From the NCBI GenBank assembly GCA_028140795.1, contig JAOIOW010000003.1:1-60662 (forward strand): DNA of 60,662 nucleotides. Direction: 5' to 3'. The stretch is from Fidelibacterota bacterium. Its GTDB lineage: Bacteria > Fidelibacterota > Marinisomatia > Marinisomatales > Marinisomataceae. The position numbers and the translations under genes were made by a program. Of the stretch, positions 1-8,848 are shown in pieces. The notes beneath the pieces are model-generated. The model was not told the DNA's origin and searched no databases. It saw only the letters and a program-made list of their open reading frames with translations. Positions within the stretch are counted from its first letter, which is position 1; each line of letters begins with the position of its first letter.

Positions 1-661
1 ACGGTATTTGAGTTTGTGAGCCTGTACCGGCAATTTGAATAGCACCAATACTATTACCTGTTTCAGCAAACAATAATGATTCAGCGAAGAATTTACCCAT
101 ATATAAACATGCTGCTGGCTCATCTCTTTGCATTATTCCATTTACTGCCGCAGCATAAGCAAATTGATCATCAGTAATATAGTGGACCATATCTTCATTA
201 TACATTTCTGGTCTACCCTGGGTCAAATAAGCTTCTTTAGTTACTTGTCTAGCAGATTGCATCACAATTGCTCTAGCAACAGGTACATCTAAATCGGTTT
301 CATATTGAGCTGTCATATTAGCAACGTGACCAAGCACAACTACACCTGCAACAGTTTCTACCTCATTCATGTCCATAATTCCTGGAACGTAAAGAATTGG
401 TCTACCCATTTCCGTAGATCTACCAACAGCTTCTTCTACAGCTTTAAGTCCTGGAATGGTTCTTAAGAAAGTTGGTTCTGATGAAGATTTTGCGAGCTTT
501 ACCTCATATAGCATAATCATTATTACAATTAAGGTAAAAACGAACATTGCTGATTTTTCTTCTCTGAAAAAATTAAATGAATCAGGGATCACAGATAGCA
601 GAATAGTAAGTAAAATGATACCAACTATTCCTCCTGCATATACTGTGAATTTATTATTCAT
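1..661 (-). CDS. DUF6754-like membrane protein, 3' part missing (runs off window)
   Basis: An open minus-strand frame starts with ATG at 661 and has no stop before the window edge, so about 220 N-terminal residues are visible. There are two membrane helices (about residues 6-25 and 39-52), then a soluble part containing a conserved-looking stretch near GRSTEMGRPILYVPGI and a second near ARAIVMQSARQVTKEAYL. This resembles my recollection of DUF6754 membrane proteins, which have no known function and tend to sit beside MutL-like genes, as here. The start overlaps the stop of the upstream 90-residue gene by 8 bases, so the two are probably translationally coupled. The family name comes from memory of the pattern and the neighbourhood. 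Confidence 0.7.
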   Translation of the reverse strand, partial: MNNKFTVYAGGIVGIILLTILLSVIPDSFNFFREEKSAMFVFTLIVIMIMLYEVKLAKSSSEPTFLRTIPGLKAVEEAVGRSTEMGRPILYVPGIMDMNEVETVAGVVVLGHVANMTAQYETDLDVPVARAIVMQSARQVTKEAYLTQGRPEMYNEDMVHYITDDQFAYAAAVNGIMQRDEPAACLYMGKFFAESLLFAETGNSIGAIQIAGTGSQTQIP

Positions 662-926
662 TTTTGTCTAATCTCTCAATTTCTTGAATTAAAAATTCTA
701 CGCTGTTATGATTTTCAAAAATTTCAGCAGCCTTATAATAACTATCTGTTTTGACAAATGCACTAATTATTGGCCCAAAAAAAATCATAGCTTGACTTCC
801 AACAAAGTTCAAAGGTCTCATCATTTCTAAAAAAAATATAGCGGGAGTTGTCATTCTTCTTGCCTTGACTTCCTCGGCAAGTTTAGTTAGAAATGCTTTA
901 TCTTCTAACTTTAATGAGCCGTTCAT
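654..926 (-). CDS. Conserved 90-residue protein of the MutL-like cluster, function unknown
   Basis: This is a small protein with no signal peptide. Its middle (residues 23-58) is strongly hydrophobic and includes RRMTTPAIFFLEMMRPLNF followed by a segment that could be one membrane helix or a buried helical pair. The C-terminus is charged and helical. I do not recognise a named domain. It begins in an ATGA overlap with the lipoyl-like gene before it and overlaps the membrane gene after it by 8 bases. Four genes locked together this way suggest one complex or pathway. It could be an adaptor linking the soluble proteins to the membrane protein, but that is only inferred from position. Confidence 0.75.
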   Translation of the reverse strand: MNGSLKLEDKAFLTKLAEEVKARRMTTPAIFFLEMMRPLNFVGSQAMIFFGPIISAFVKTDSYYKAAEIFENHNSVEFLIQEIERLDKNE

Positions 927-2047
927 TCGGTTTCTACCATCTCCAAATTAGCTCTTGGAATCAAAATATTTTTTCCATCTATGTTAATTTCTGCAACACG
1001 AACCATTGTCTCTGACTCCATCTTATTCAACTCAGCTGGTAATGAAATTACTTTTCCAATTTTTCCAAAATTAGGACTTCTAATAACTCTCACAATACTG
1101 CCTTCTTGAATGCCTTCAGGCATTTTTGAGCTTGAATCATCATCTGTATTTCCTGCATCAATTGGGATAACTATCTCTGGCCTTATAACTCCAGCTCTGA
1201 TTTGTGTCGCACCATTTATTGAAGCAGCTTTGCCATCATTTTCTTTTAGTAATGAAAAAGTAGCTTCACTCATTGGAATAGAACCGTAACCTTCTGTTAC
1301 AATAAGAGCTGTATTTAATTTTTCTGTACCAGTAATTGCTACACCCAAATTGTATCCAAGAACAGCTTTCAAATCATAATAATTAAAGCCTCCGACTACA
1401 ATTCCAGCAACTTGAACACTTAAAGCTTTCTTGTAAGCATCTAGACTAAGAAAAGATCCTCCTATTAAAATTTTTCCCTTCATATCAGCTGTAATTTGAT
1501 CTGCAGTGAGTTCTTCGCCAGGACCAGATGAAACTAGTAATAAATCGCCTCTTTTTTCTCCTGCAATTCCAAAAATTCCTTGAATAAATGCGGCATTAGA
1601 CTTTAATACTATTCCTTCATTTTCAACAACCTCATCAACAACACCGCTCACATAGGCATCAACCTCAACAGGTATAGGAGCTTCTCTTACAACAACCCTT
1701 CCAGTGCTTTGAGAAATAGATTCAATAGTACCATCAACTGGACTTTCGACAGATGATTTAAACATTCCAAAAATGCCAGATGTTTCAGCAATGATATCCC
1801 CTTTTTTAACTTCCTGCCCTTCCTTTACCTGAAGAGCCTCCACAACATCTTTAGGATCGATATTCAATATATTACTTACTTTAAGCATTTGAACATTTCC
1901 TGGAAGGTTTGTAGATGCAACAATTGTATCAGGAGTTAATTGGTCTCCACTTTTCACAAGCACATCACCTTTAAGAGGTAAAATTCTCTCTTTTTTAAAA
2001 ATTGTTTTCTTTAAAACTTTAAGACCTGGAGTATATGAATGAGCCAT
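923..2047 (-). CDS. Lipoyl/biotinyl-like and KOW-like domain protein of the MutL-like cluster
   Basis: This 374-residue soluble protein has an N-terminal part (about residues 20-135) that reads like a barrel-sandwich hybrid fold: VKEGQEVKKGDIIAE is followed by SPVDGTIESISQSTGRVVV, as in biotinyl/lipoyl and RnfC-like domains. I see no clear modifiable lysine motif. A glycine-rich alpha/beta middle follows, and a C-terminal KOW/SH3-like segment near residues 310-340 (GSIVRVIRSPNFGKIGKV). The gene starts in a TAATG overlap with the MutL-like stop. No enzymatic function can be assigned; a scaffold or binding protein working with the ATPase next door is the simplest guess. Confidence is high that the gene is real and low on function. 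Confidence 0.8.
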   Translation of the reverse strand: MAHSYTPGLKVLKKTIFKKERILPLKGDVLVKSGDQLTPDTIVASTNLPGNVQMLKVSNILNIDPKDVVEALQVKEGQEVKKGDIIAETSGIFGMFKSSVESPVDGTIESISQSTGRVVVREAPIPVEVDAYVSGVVDEVVENEGIVLKSNAAFIQGIFGIAGEKRGDLLLVSSGPGEELTADQITADMKGKILIGGSFLSLDAYKKALSVQVAGIVVGGFNYYDLKAVLGYNLGVAITGTEKLNTALIVTEGYGSIPMSEATFSLLKENDGKAASINGATQIRAGVIRPEIVIPIDAGNTDDDSSSKMPEGIQEGSIVRVIRSPNFGKIGKVISLPAELNKMESETMVRVAEINIDGKNILIPRANLEMVETE

Positions 2048-3873
2048 TAAAACATTTCTCCTTTAGGATATTCATCTACAGCTTTTGACCAGTTTAATAA
2101 ACTATCAATTCTTTGATCTGACTCTTTAGATAAGGTAATAGGTCTATTTCTTCCATCAAAAATTAGCCCAACAACTCCACCATAGATTACAGATTCTAAT
2201 TCTTCACCTTTTCCAGCTCCTACGTCAATACCTCTTGCAGGCTTAATATACACCTTAACTTCCTCGAAAGGATGTTCCATCATTTCAAGAGAACCTTCAT
2301 TTATCTCAATTTCTTTTACAGAGCCATCACCAAAAGTTAAAGTGACATCAGCCATTTTCGAGTTTGGCTTAGCATTTCCTACAGGAGTTACACATGTTCC
2401 TAAACGTATCAAACAATCATTATCAAATACTTCCAAAGCGGCTTGAGATGCATCTTCTTTCAATTCATCTTTATCGATATTTGCTAAAACACCTAATTGA
2501 GGCATCATAAATATTGAGTCGACTGCCAACTGAGTGATACCTTCAGGCATAAAGGCATCAATTAACATTCTTGCTGACTGTTGTCTTCTTGGAGCATGAG
2601 ATAATACACCTCCAGAACCTACAAGTAAATCTAAGTCCATCATATTAACCAATGATTGACCACTTGAGGATTGTTCAAATGCATCAGAAATAGTTCTTTC
2701 TGATTGTACTCCTTTTAAGCTGGTTGCAAATTCTTTATGTTGAATGAATGACAAACGAAGCGCCTCTCTAGCAATTGCTTGTTCAATAACTAGTTCTTCA
2801 AGAGATTGAGGAACTGTTGTAGGCCTAATCATTTTATTACCAATTCGGTTTGTTAATTCACTTCGATCAATATCAAAAGGAACCCAACGTAAAACATTAT
2901 CCAATCCTGACTCAGCTAAAACATTGCAAATAGAATAACTCATTCCAAGATTAGCACTTACAGTTCTATTAAATTTTCCTTCAAAAACTGAAAAAATATC
3001 AGTGGTAGCTCCACCAATATCAACACCAACAACAGAAATATTTTCTTTTTTAGCTATCATCTCAATCAATGAACCTACAGCTCCAGGTGTTGGCATAATA
3101 GGAGCATCCGTCCATGACATAAGTTTTTTATATCCTGGTGCTTGCGCCATAACATGTTCCATAAACAAGTCATGAATTTTATCTCGAGATGGTTCAAGAT
3201 TTTCTTGCTCTAAAACTGGCCGAATATTATCCACAATATCCAAATCAGAAATCTCACCAAGAGTTTCTCTTATAGAGTCTTGTGCTTTATTATTTCCAGC
3301 ATAAATAACTGGTAGTTTATAATTTTGTCCAAGACGAGGACGTGGATTTGCAGCAGCTAATATTTCTGCTAATTCCATGACATGAGTAGTCGTACCGCCA
3401 TCTGTTCCTCCAGATAAGAGAATCATATCAGGTCTTAGTTGCCTAATTCTTGTAATCTTTTCGTGTGGAAGTCTTCCATCGTTTGAAGCAAGTACATCCA
3501 TAACAATTGACCCTGCTCCTAAAGCAGCTCTTTCAGCACTTTCTCCTGACATAGACTTAACAACACCTGCTACCATCATTTGGAGACCTCCACCAGCTGA
3601 ACTGGTTGATACATAAATATCCACACCTTTTGATCCGTCATCAGGAGTGATAATTTTATCTCCATCTAATATTGTTCTCCCAGAAAGCTCTTCAACTTCC
3701 ATAACAGCATTCAAAACACCTTTGGTAACGTCTTCAAATGGTGCTTCTACTGTAGTTGGAGCTTCTCCTCTGAAAGTAAGGCGGTATCTGTCTTCTTTCC
3801 ACTCAATTAAGACAGCTTTAGTTGTAGTACTACCACAATCGGTAGCTAAAATTGATTTAATTTTTTTACTCAT
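2047..3873 (-). CDS. MutL/GlmL-like ASKHA ATPase (glutamate mutase accessory-like)
   Basis: The protein shows the actin-like ATPase fold: a phosphate-1 motif ATDCGSTTTKAVLI at residues 10-23, a second nucleotide-binding motif GVDIGGATTDIFSVF around 290, and an adenosine-type motif LLVGSGGVLSHAP around 418-430. LLSGGTDGGTTTH near 150 is typical of the MutL family. In clostridial glutamate mutase operons, GlmL helps maintain the B12 mutase, but those proteins are near 460 residues while this one has 608. No GlmS or GlmE subunit gene is in the window. A role in a different, probably envelope-linked, process is likely. The start forms an ATGA overlap with the cdsA stop. Confidence 0.85.
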   Translation of the reverse strand: MSKKIKSILATDCGSTTTKAVLIEWKEDRYRLTFRGEAPTTVEAPFEDVTKGVLNAVMEVEELSGRTILDGDKIITPDDGSKGVDIYVSTSSAGGGLQMMVAGVVKSMSGESAERAALGAGSIVMDVLASNDGRLPHEKITRIRQLRPDMILLSGGTDGGTTTHVMELAEILAAANPRPRLGQNYKLPVIYAGNNKAQDSIRETLGEISDLDIVDNIRPVLEQENLEPSRDKIHDLFMEHVMAQAPGYKKLMSWTDAPIMPTPGAVGSLIEMIAKKENISVVGVDIGGATTDIFSVFEGKFNRTVSANLGMSYSICNVLAESGLDNVLRWVPFDIDRSELTNRIGNKMIRPTTVPQSLEELVIEQAIAREALRLSFIQHKEFATSLKGVQSERTISDAFEQSSSGQSLVNMMDLDLLVGSGGVLSHAPRRQQSARMLIDAFMPEGITQLAVDSIFMMPQLGVLANIDKDELKEDASQAALEVFDNDCLIRLGTCVTPVGNAKPNSKMADVTLTFGDGSVKEIEINEGSLEMMEHPFEEVKVYIKPARGIDVGAGKGEELESVIYGGVVGLIFDGRNRPITLSKESDQRIDSLLNWSKAVDEYPKGEMF

Positions 3874-4532
3874 AAATAATACGCAATAACATAAAACATT
3901 GTTACTGGTGTTGTCAATATTAAAGAGTCTAATCGATCTAACATTCCTCCGTGACCCAAAAGCAAGCCTGAAGAATCTTTTACATTAGCTTTTCTTTTAA
4001 TAAACGATTCAAAACTATCGCCAATAAATCCAATAATATTGAACACAAAAACAAGGAAATATTGATCTCTTTCCGTTAAAGTAAATTCAAATCCGCTTAA
4101 AAAATAAAGCTCACACAAATATATGAAGACTATAGATCCTATCAACCCTCCAAATAAACCTGAATACGTTTTTTTAGGACTTATAGTTGGAAGAATTTTT
4201 GGTCCTCCAAATATCTTACCAACAATAAAGGCCATTGAATCATTAATCATGACTCCAGCAAACAACAGAAAAGTAAATGGAGAACTTAAAAGACTATCAA
4301 TACTTCTCAAATAAATCAAAGACATCATACTCCCAAAGATGTAAATCGTTCCGAAAAACAACCAATAAGTACGATTATTAAAATTACTGATAATCTTAAT
4401 AAACTCTCTAAATGCTAATGCAAAGCAGAACACAACAATCATATTGAAAATTAGAATATGATTCAGTATGACATAAATAACTGAAGGGAAACCAACTAAT
4501 CCAATTAAAATTCTAGACTGTAGCGATGACAT
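3870..4532 (-). CDS. cdsA: Phosphatidate cytidylyltransferase
   Basis: This integral membrane enzyme makes CDP-diacylglycerol from phosphatidate and CTP, the entry to phospholipid synthesis. The 220-residue protein has about six hydrophobic helices. Near the C-terminus is the family signature: SFIKRKANVKDSSGLLLGHG, then GMLDRLDSL, matching the S-x-x-K-R ... K-D-x-x ... H-G-G-x-x-D-R-x-D pattern that holds the metal-binding aspartates. It is a little shorter than typical proteobacterial CdsA (about 285), as is common outside that group. It lies just downstream of a diacylglycerol-kinase-like lipid kinase, so the two may supply and use phosphatidate together. Confidence 0.93.
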   Translation of the reverse strand: MSSLQSRILIGLVGFPSVIYVILNHILIFNMIVVFCFALAFREFIKIISNFNNRTYWLFFGTIYIFGSMMSLIYLRSIDSLLSSPFTFLLFAGVMINDSMAFIVGKIFGGPKILPTISPKKTYSGLFGGLIGSIVFIYLCELYFLSGFEFTLTERDQYFLVFVFNIIGFIGDSFESFIKRKANVKDSSGLLLGHGGMLDRLDSLILTTPVTMFYVIAYYL

Positions 4533-4555
4533 TTATCAAAATAATTATTTTTTGT

Positions 4556-5446
4556 TTATATCAAAAGATTAATTGCTTCTGGAACTACTCTTACAGAGGC
4601 TTTTTGACTCTCGACAATATCTCCATCAATATTGTAAAAACTCATTTCTCCAGGATCAATTGAAAAGGAATCAACTTTTATATTCTCAACAAATGGTAAA
4701 TTTACATGAGTACCTTTATAAACTTTTTGAAAAACCTCAAAAACTTGAAACCTATTAACATTTTTACCTACTGTTATAAGATCGATTTTTTTATCAGAAA
4801 AACCACCGTTAGGAGCAACAATCATCCCTTTACCTGTATGCTTACTGTTGCAACCAACAATAAAAGCGCATTCTAGCATTTTTTGTTCTCCATCTACTTG
4901 AATTTCAGCTTTATGGATTTTCTTTTCTATAAGCGTAATTATTGACGCTACATCATACCTTATTGGACCAAGGAATCTCAATTTTTCTGCTCTTATGTTA
5001 CCAAAAGAAAACATACCCCATCCTAAAACGCTTACACTTAGCTGTGAAAAGGAATCAAAATCAACCTGATTAACATCCATTTTTATTGTATTCTCACCTG
5101 CGCATTTATTAATCGCATCTTTCACATCCAATAAATCAGTATCATGGGCTACTGAATTACCAGAACCGGTTGGAATAATTCCAAGCTTAAAACTGAGAAG
5201 ATTATTTGAATCTTGTAATCCATTTACAACTTCATTAATCGTTCCATCTCCACCAAAAACTATTAATCTGTCAAAACTATTTTTATCAATTTTTGATACA
5301 TAATCTTTTATGTGATTTGGATATTCTGAAACAAATAATGATGTATTAAAGTTAGATTTTTCAAAATGATTTTTTGCTTCATAATATACTTTAAGTGATT
5401 TCTTTAAACCACTTACTGGATTAACTATACAGCATATTTTTCTCAT
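4556..5446 (-). CDS. Diacylglycerol kinase catalytic domain lipid kinase (YegS/DgkB type)
   Basis: The protein of 296 residues begins CCIVNPVSGLKKS, the family's first nucleotide-loop motif, and carries VFGGDGTINEVVNGL near residues 62-76, the GGDGT motif that binds ATP. PTGSGNSVAHD follows at about 91-101. The C-terminal beta-sandwich includes the KIDLITVGK and FYNIDGDI segments. Such enzymes phosphorylate diacylglycerol or related lipids at the membrane surface. The exact substrate cannot be read from sequence. The start overlaps the rlpA stop by 4 bases, and cdsA follows 23 bases later, so a phospholipid-recycling role with cdsA is plausible. Confidence 0.88.
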   Translation of the reverse strand: MRKICCIVNPVSGLKKSLKVYYEAKNHFEKSNFNTSLFVSEYPNHIKDYVSKIDKNSFDRLIVFGGDGTINEVVNGLQDSNNLLSFKLGIIPTGSGNSVAHDTDLLDVKDAINKCAGENTIKMDVNQVDFDSFSQLSVSVLGWGMFSFGNIRAEKLRFLGPIRYDVASIITLIEKKIHKAEIQVDGEQKMLECAFIVGCNSKHTGKGMIVAPNGGFSDKKIDLITVGKNVNRFQVFEVFQKVYKGTHVNLPFVENIKVDSFSIDPGEMSFYNIDGDIVESQKASVRVVPEAINLLI

Positions 5447-5883
5447 TTATAATACTTGTTATCACCTAAGCGAATTACATCAATTCGAACTTTAACAGTT
5501 CCTTGATTTACAAAGTCTAATTTTCTTGCAGCTTTATATGAAAGATCAATTATTCTACCCCTAACAAATGGTCCTCTGTCATTAATTACAAGCTTAATTG
5601 ATTTGCCATTTTCAAGGTTTGTAACCCTAACTTTTGTTCCAAGCGGATATGATTTATGAGCAGCGCTTACTTTATACATATTGAAAATTTCTCCATTAGC
5701 AGTACGTTTTTTATGGAACTTCTTTCCATAGTAAGATGCTATGCCAATTTGAGTTTTAGGGTGATTTTTAATTGATTCAATTTGCTTTCTTGACCAACCG
5801 GTTGTGTCGACATAATCACCATATGCAATATTTGATCCACAAGCAGTGATAAAAACTAGGGAAATTAATAGAATTTTAATCAT
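5443..5883 (-). CDS. rlpA: RlpA-like double-psi beta-barrel lipoprotein
   Basis: The protein starts with a short lipoprotein signal (MIKILLISLVFITAC), so it should be attached to the outer membrane or periplasmic face. The rest is a single RlpA-like domain: GIASYYGKKFHKKRTANGE, then YPLGTKVRVTNLENGKS, then VINDRGPFVRGRIIDLS, with the conserved histidine and aspartate of the lytic transglycosylase cleft. There is no SPOR domain, so it may not target septal peptidoglycan in the usual way. I chose the ATG at 5883, which overlaps the pyrD stop by 8 bases; the frame also allows an upstream TTG at 5889, which is less likely. Confidence 0.88.
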   Translation of the reverse strand: MIKILLISLVFITACGSNIAYGDYVDTTGWSRKQIESIKNHPKTQIGIASYYGKKFHKKRTANGEIFNMYKVSAAHKSYPLGTKVRVTNLENGKSIKLVINDRGPFVRGRIIDLSYKAARKLDFVNQGTVKVRIDVIRLGDNKYYK

Positions 5884-6937
5884 TTGCAAGCCTATAGTTT
5901 ATAAGAGGAATTTGAAATGGATCACTCACTAGCAATGTAGCCATTCCTGTCAAAGATGCACCATTATCAAGCAACTCTTTAACATTGTCATATGATGATA
6001 TACCGCCAGTAGCTATAATTGGAAGATCATAATTTGATGCAACCAACTTTACCATTCTTAAGGTATTGCTATATAGACTTTTTCCACTCAATCCTCCTCC
6101 CTCTTTTGAAAAGGTTTTTGATGATAAGCCTACATCACTAGCTTTTACATATTTAGTATTTCCAATATTAATAGCAGTCTTGGAAAAATCAGATAAAATT
6201 TCACAAACTTTTAATACTTCTTCATTCGTACTATCTGGAGACACTTTTACAACAATCATTCTTGATGAAATGTCTCTAAATTTAATGATTAAATTTTTTA
6301 AACTTTCTAAATCATCACTTAGACATTTACCGTCGTCAGTGTTTGGACAGCTTATGTTTATTTCGTAAAAAAATTGAGAAAAATCTATAGTATTTAGGTG
6401 ATGATCTATCTCCCTAAATACCGAGAGATATTCTTCGAATGAATTTCCTCCAATGCTGATTCCAATGGGTCTGTTAAATTTTGTTAATTTTTTATTGTTA
6501 ATCTGAGGAAGGAATTTTTTAACTCCTTTTGTTGGTAAACCTAAAGAGTTTAATATTGCATAATTACCATCATGGCTTACCTCCTGTATTCTTGGCCTTA
6601 AATTGCCCTTAGATGGCATTTTTAACACTGTTTTATAAGTTATACCGCCAATTCCAATTAATTGCCACTGAAGCAGTGAACTTATATCATCCTTAAATGA
6701 AGCAGATATTATCGGTGAATCGAAAGTTAAATCATGAACATTCACTTTAATATTTTTTGGTATAGAAAATTTGAATAACGGTCTGAAAGGAGAAATCATT
6801 AAAAAATGATTTAAAGCATCTCCAAAAGTAATTGCTCTTTCTAAATCTTTCGGAATTTGAGCTATTAGAATTATAACTGCTCTTCGAATTGATCTGAACT
6901 GTAAAGAAAGCATTTTTGCTCTAAGTTTATTGAGCAT
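5876..6937 (-). CDS. pyrD: Dihydroorotate dehydrogenase, class 2-like
   Basis: This FMN enzyme oxidises dihydroorotate to orotate in pyrimidine synthesis. Length (353) and the amphipathic N-terminal extension match class 2, the quinone-linked membrane-associated type, as do GGITYKTVLKMPSKGNLRPR at residues 97-116 and IATGGISSYDNVKELLDNGA near the C-terminus. The active-site loop reads INISCPNTDDGK (194-205). Class 2 enzymes usually have serine as catalytic base at this place (ISSPNT), while class 1 enzymes use cysteine, so Cys197 is unusual. The gene is followed by rlpA through an 8-base overlap and is itself overlapped by the TPR gene before it. Confidence 0.9.
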   Translation of the reverse strand: MLNKLRAKMLSLQFRSIRRAVIILIAQIPKDLERAITFGDALNHFLMISPFRPLFKFSIPKNIKVNVHDLTFDSPIISASFKDDISSLLQWQLIGIGGITYKTVLKMPSKGNLRPRIQEVSHDGNYAILNSLGLPTKGVKKFLPQINNKKLTKFNRPIGISIGGNSFEEYLSVFREIDHHLNTIDFSQFFYEINISCPNTDDGKCLSDDLESLKNLIIKFRDISSRMIVVKVSPDSTNEEVLKVCEILSDFSKTAINIGNTKYVKASDVGLSSKTFSKEGGGLSGKSLYSNTLRMVKLVASNYDLPIIATGGISSYDNVKELLDNGASLTGMATLLVSDPFQIPLINYRLAND

Positions 6938-8543
6938 TTAATACCTCTAATCTTTTAATTGCATTTGCAGCTTGAGCAGAATCTGGAAAGTATTTAGATA
7001 AAAATTCATAATAATATTTAGCGCTGTCTATAAGCGATACTTCATAGTCAAAATGCATACCTAAAAAATAAGCTGCAATCTTTGATGAATCAGAAGATTT
7101 ATCAATATTCATAACTTCTCTATAGAGCATTAAGGATTTATTTAAATCTTTGTTTTTTAGCTGCTCTGCTTGTGATAAAGTTTTTGATGGTAAATGCTCT
7201 ATATCAATACCTTCAGAATTGATAATATACATAGCAAAATCAGAGTTTGGATAATCAGATATGATCTTATCTCTATAAGTTAAATATTCCTCACTGCCAA
7301 TCTTCAAGTTAATCGCATATAAAGCAAAAAGTGATCGAGGAAAATAATCGCTAGATTGATGTTTTGTTACAATTTCTTCAAAATACATTTTTGATTCTTC
7401 ATATTTTGAAAGATTAAAAGCCAATATCTGTCCAGCAAGAAATAAACTTTCTACTCTTTCAGAATCTTTAAGTTGTGTTAATTCAGTATCAAGATTGATC
7501 AACTTTTCAACCTCATTTCTTCTCTTATCTATAATTTGTTTTATGGGAGAGTTTGTATTTTGTCTCATTGATTCATTCATAAAAAATTGTACTTTTTCAA
7601 AATCAACATTTGGAGCTCTAAGATAAATTTCTGATAATAGATAATATGATTCAACAGCAGTTTGAGTGTTTGGATAATCTTTTCCTATTCGATCATAATT
7701 TTGAATAGCAAAATCTACTTTTCCTCTGTCAAACTCGATTTTTGTAAGCTCTAAATCTAAATCAGATTTGATAGAGCTAAAATCTTCATCAATAATCAAC
7801 TCCTGAATTCTGTTAGCTGATTTTTCAAGCTCCCCTCTTAAACGATAGATTTGTACAATTTTTAAGTTTGAGTCTTGAATTCTGGTAATTGAAACTGTAT
7901 TACTTAGTACTTTTTGATAACTTTCCAATGCATTGTCAAAATCTAAGTTTTCAAATGAAATTTCTGCAATTTGAAAATATACCTGCTCTCTTAACAGTCT
8001 ATTTTTACTAAGATTTGCCCCCTTATTAAAATTATTGTAAGCATCTTCAGAGTTATCAATACTTAAATAAATTTCACCAAGAGATAGATATATTCTTGAC
8101 AAAAACTCTTCTGAATCAACTTCTCCAATTAAGTTCTTTAAATCATTAATTGCAGGCTGAGGTTTTAAATCTCTCCATTTACATAGTGCTAACCAATATC
8201 TTGCTTCCTGATCAAACCCCTCTTCTTGAATCAGTTGATTGAAAATGAGCACTGCACTATCATACTCACGTCTGAAATAATGAGATTTTCCTTTTAATAA
8301 CTTTGCATCTTGAACATACCTACTATCAGAATACTCCCTAAGAACCTTTTCTGATTTATCTATTGCTCTTCCATACTCTTGAATTGCTCTAGAAGGAATT
8401 TGATTTCCTAAATTTTCAATTCTAATTCTTTCAGCAAGATCATAGTGTTCTTCAGCGTTGTAGAATGTATTAAAGTAAGCACACCCTTTTAAAAAGAGTA
8501 AAAGACATAAGTATTTTATGAATTTTGAATTAAATTCAGACAT
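6927..8543 (-). CDS. Multi-TPR outer-membrane lipoprotein, function unknown
   Basis: The protein has an N-terminal lipobox (LLFLKGCAYFN, Cys near residue 20) followed by about 500 residues of helical repeats. At least ten TPR-like units can be seen, for example AVLIFNQLIQEEGFDQEARY, LSRIYLSLGEIYLSIDNSED and QVYFQIAEISFENLDFDNAL. This layout is common in FCB bacteria, and such proteins are usually scaffolds on the periplasmic side of the outer membrane. No enzyme motif is present. I chose ATG at 8543 over the GTG at 8546. The start lies 17 bases from the divergent bolA start, so its promoter must lie inside bolA. Confidence 0.85.
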   Translation of the reverse strand: MSEFNSKFIKYLCLLLFLKGCAYFNTFYNAEEHYDLAERIRIENLGNQIPSRAIQEYGRAIDKSEKVLREYSDSRYVQDAKLLKGKSHYFRREYDSAVLIFNQLIQEEGFDQEARYWLALCKWRDLKPQPAINDLKNLIGEVDSEEFLSRIYLSLGEIYLSIDNSEDAYNNFNKGANLSKNRLLREQVYFQIAEISFENLDFDNALESYQKVLSNTVSITRIQDSNLKIVQIYRLRGELEKSANRIQELIIDEDFSSIKSDLDLELTKIEFDRGKVDFAIQNYDRIGKDYPNTQTAVESYYLLSEIYLRAPNVDFEKVQFFMNESMRQNTNSPIKQIIDKRRNEVEKLINLDTELTQLKDSERVESLFLAGQILAFNLSKYEESKMYFEEIVTKHQSSDYFPRSLFALYAINLKIGSEEYLTYRDKIISDYPNSDFAMYIINSEGIDIEHLPSKTLSQAEQLKNKDLNKSLMLYREVMNIDKSSDSSKIAAYFLGMHFDYEVSLIDSAKYYYEFLSKYFPDSAQAANAIKRLEVLNAQ

Positions 8544-8560
8544 CACGTAACGAATTTACA

Positions 8561-8848
8561 ATGAAGCTTGAAGAATTACAGAACATAATTTCTAAAAAAA
8601 TTTCAGATGAAATTTCTATAGAGTACATCCATGTCTATGACTACACTGCTCAACATGAAAATCATGCTACGTTTGAAGGGAATTATCACCTGAGTATGAC
8701 ATTAGTTAGTCCTGATTTTGAGTCCATGAGTTTAATTGAAAGGCATCAATTAGTTTATAAAGCGCTCGATGAGTACATGCATGGAGAAATTCACGCCCTG
8801 ACAATGAAGACCCTCACCCCTGAAGAATACAAGAAAAGTCAAAAATAA
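8561..8848 (+). CDS. bolA: BolA family protein
   Basis: The 95-residue protein matches the BolA fold (class II KH-like). The C-terminal half carries LIERHQLVYKALDEYM and GEIHALTMKTLTPEEYKK, which hold the conserved RH...V and IHAL.....P.E positions. The histidine in IHAL is the invariant residue used with monothiol glutaredoxins to hold a 2Fe-2S cluster. BolA proteins act in iron-sulfur trafficking or as transcription factors. The stop codon directly abuts the ATG of the photolyase-related gene, so the two form an operon. No glutaredoxin gene is in the window. Confidence 0.88.
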   Translation: MKLEELQNIISKKISDEISIEYIHVYDYTAQHENHATFEGNYHLSMTLVSPDFESMSLIERHQLVYKALDEYMHGEIHALTMKTLTPEEYKKSQK

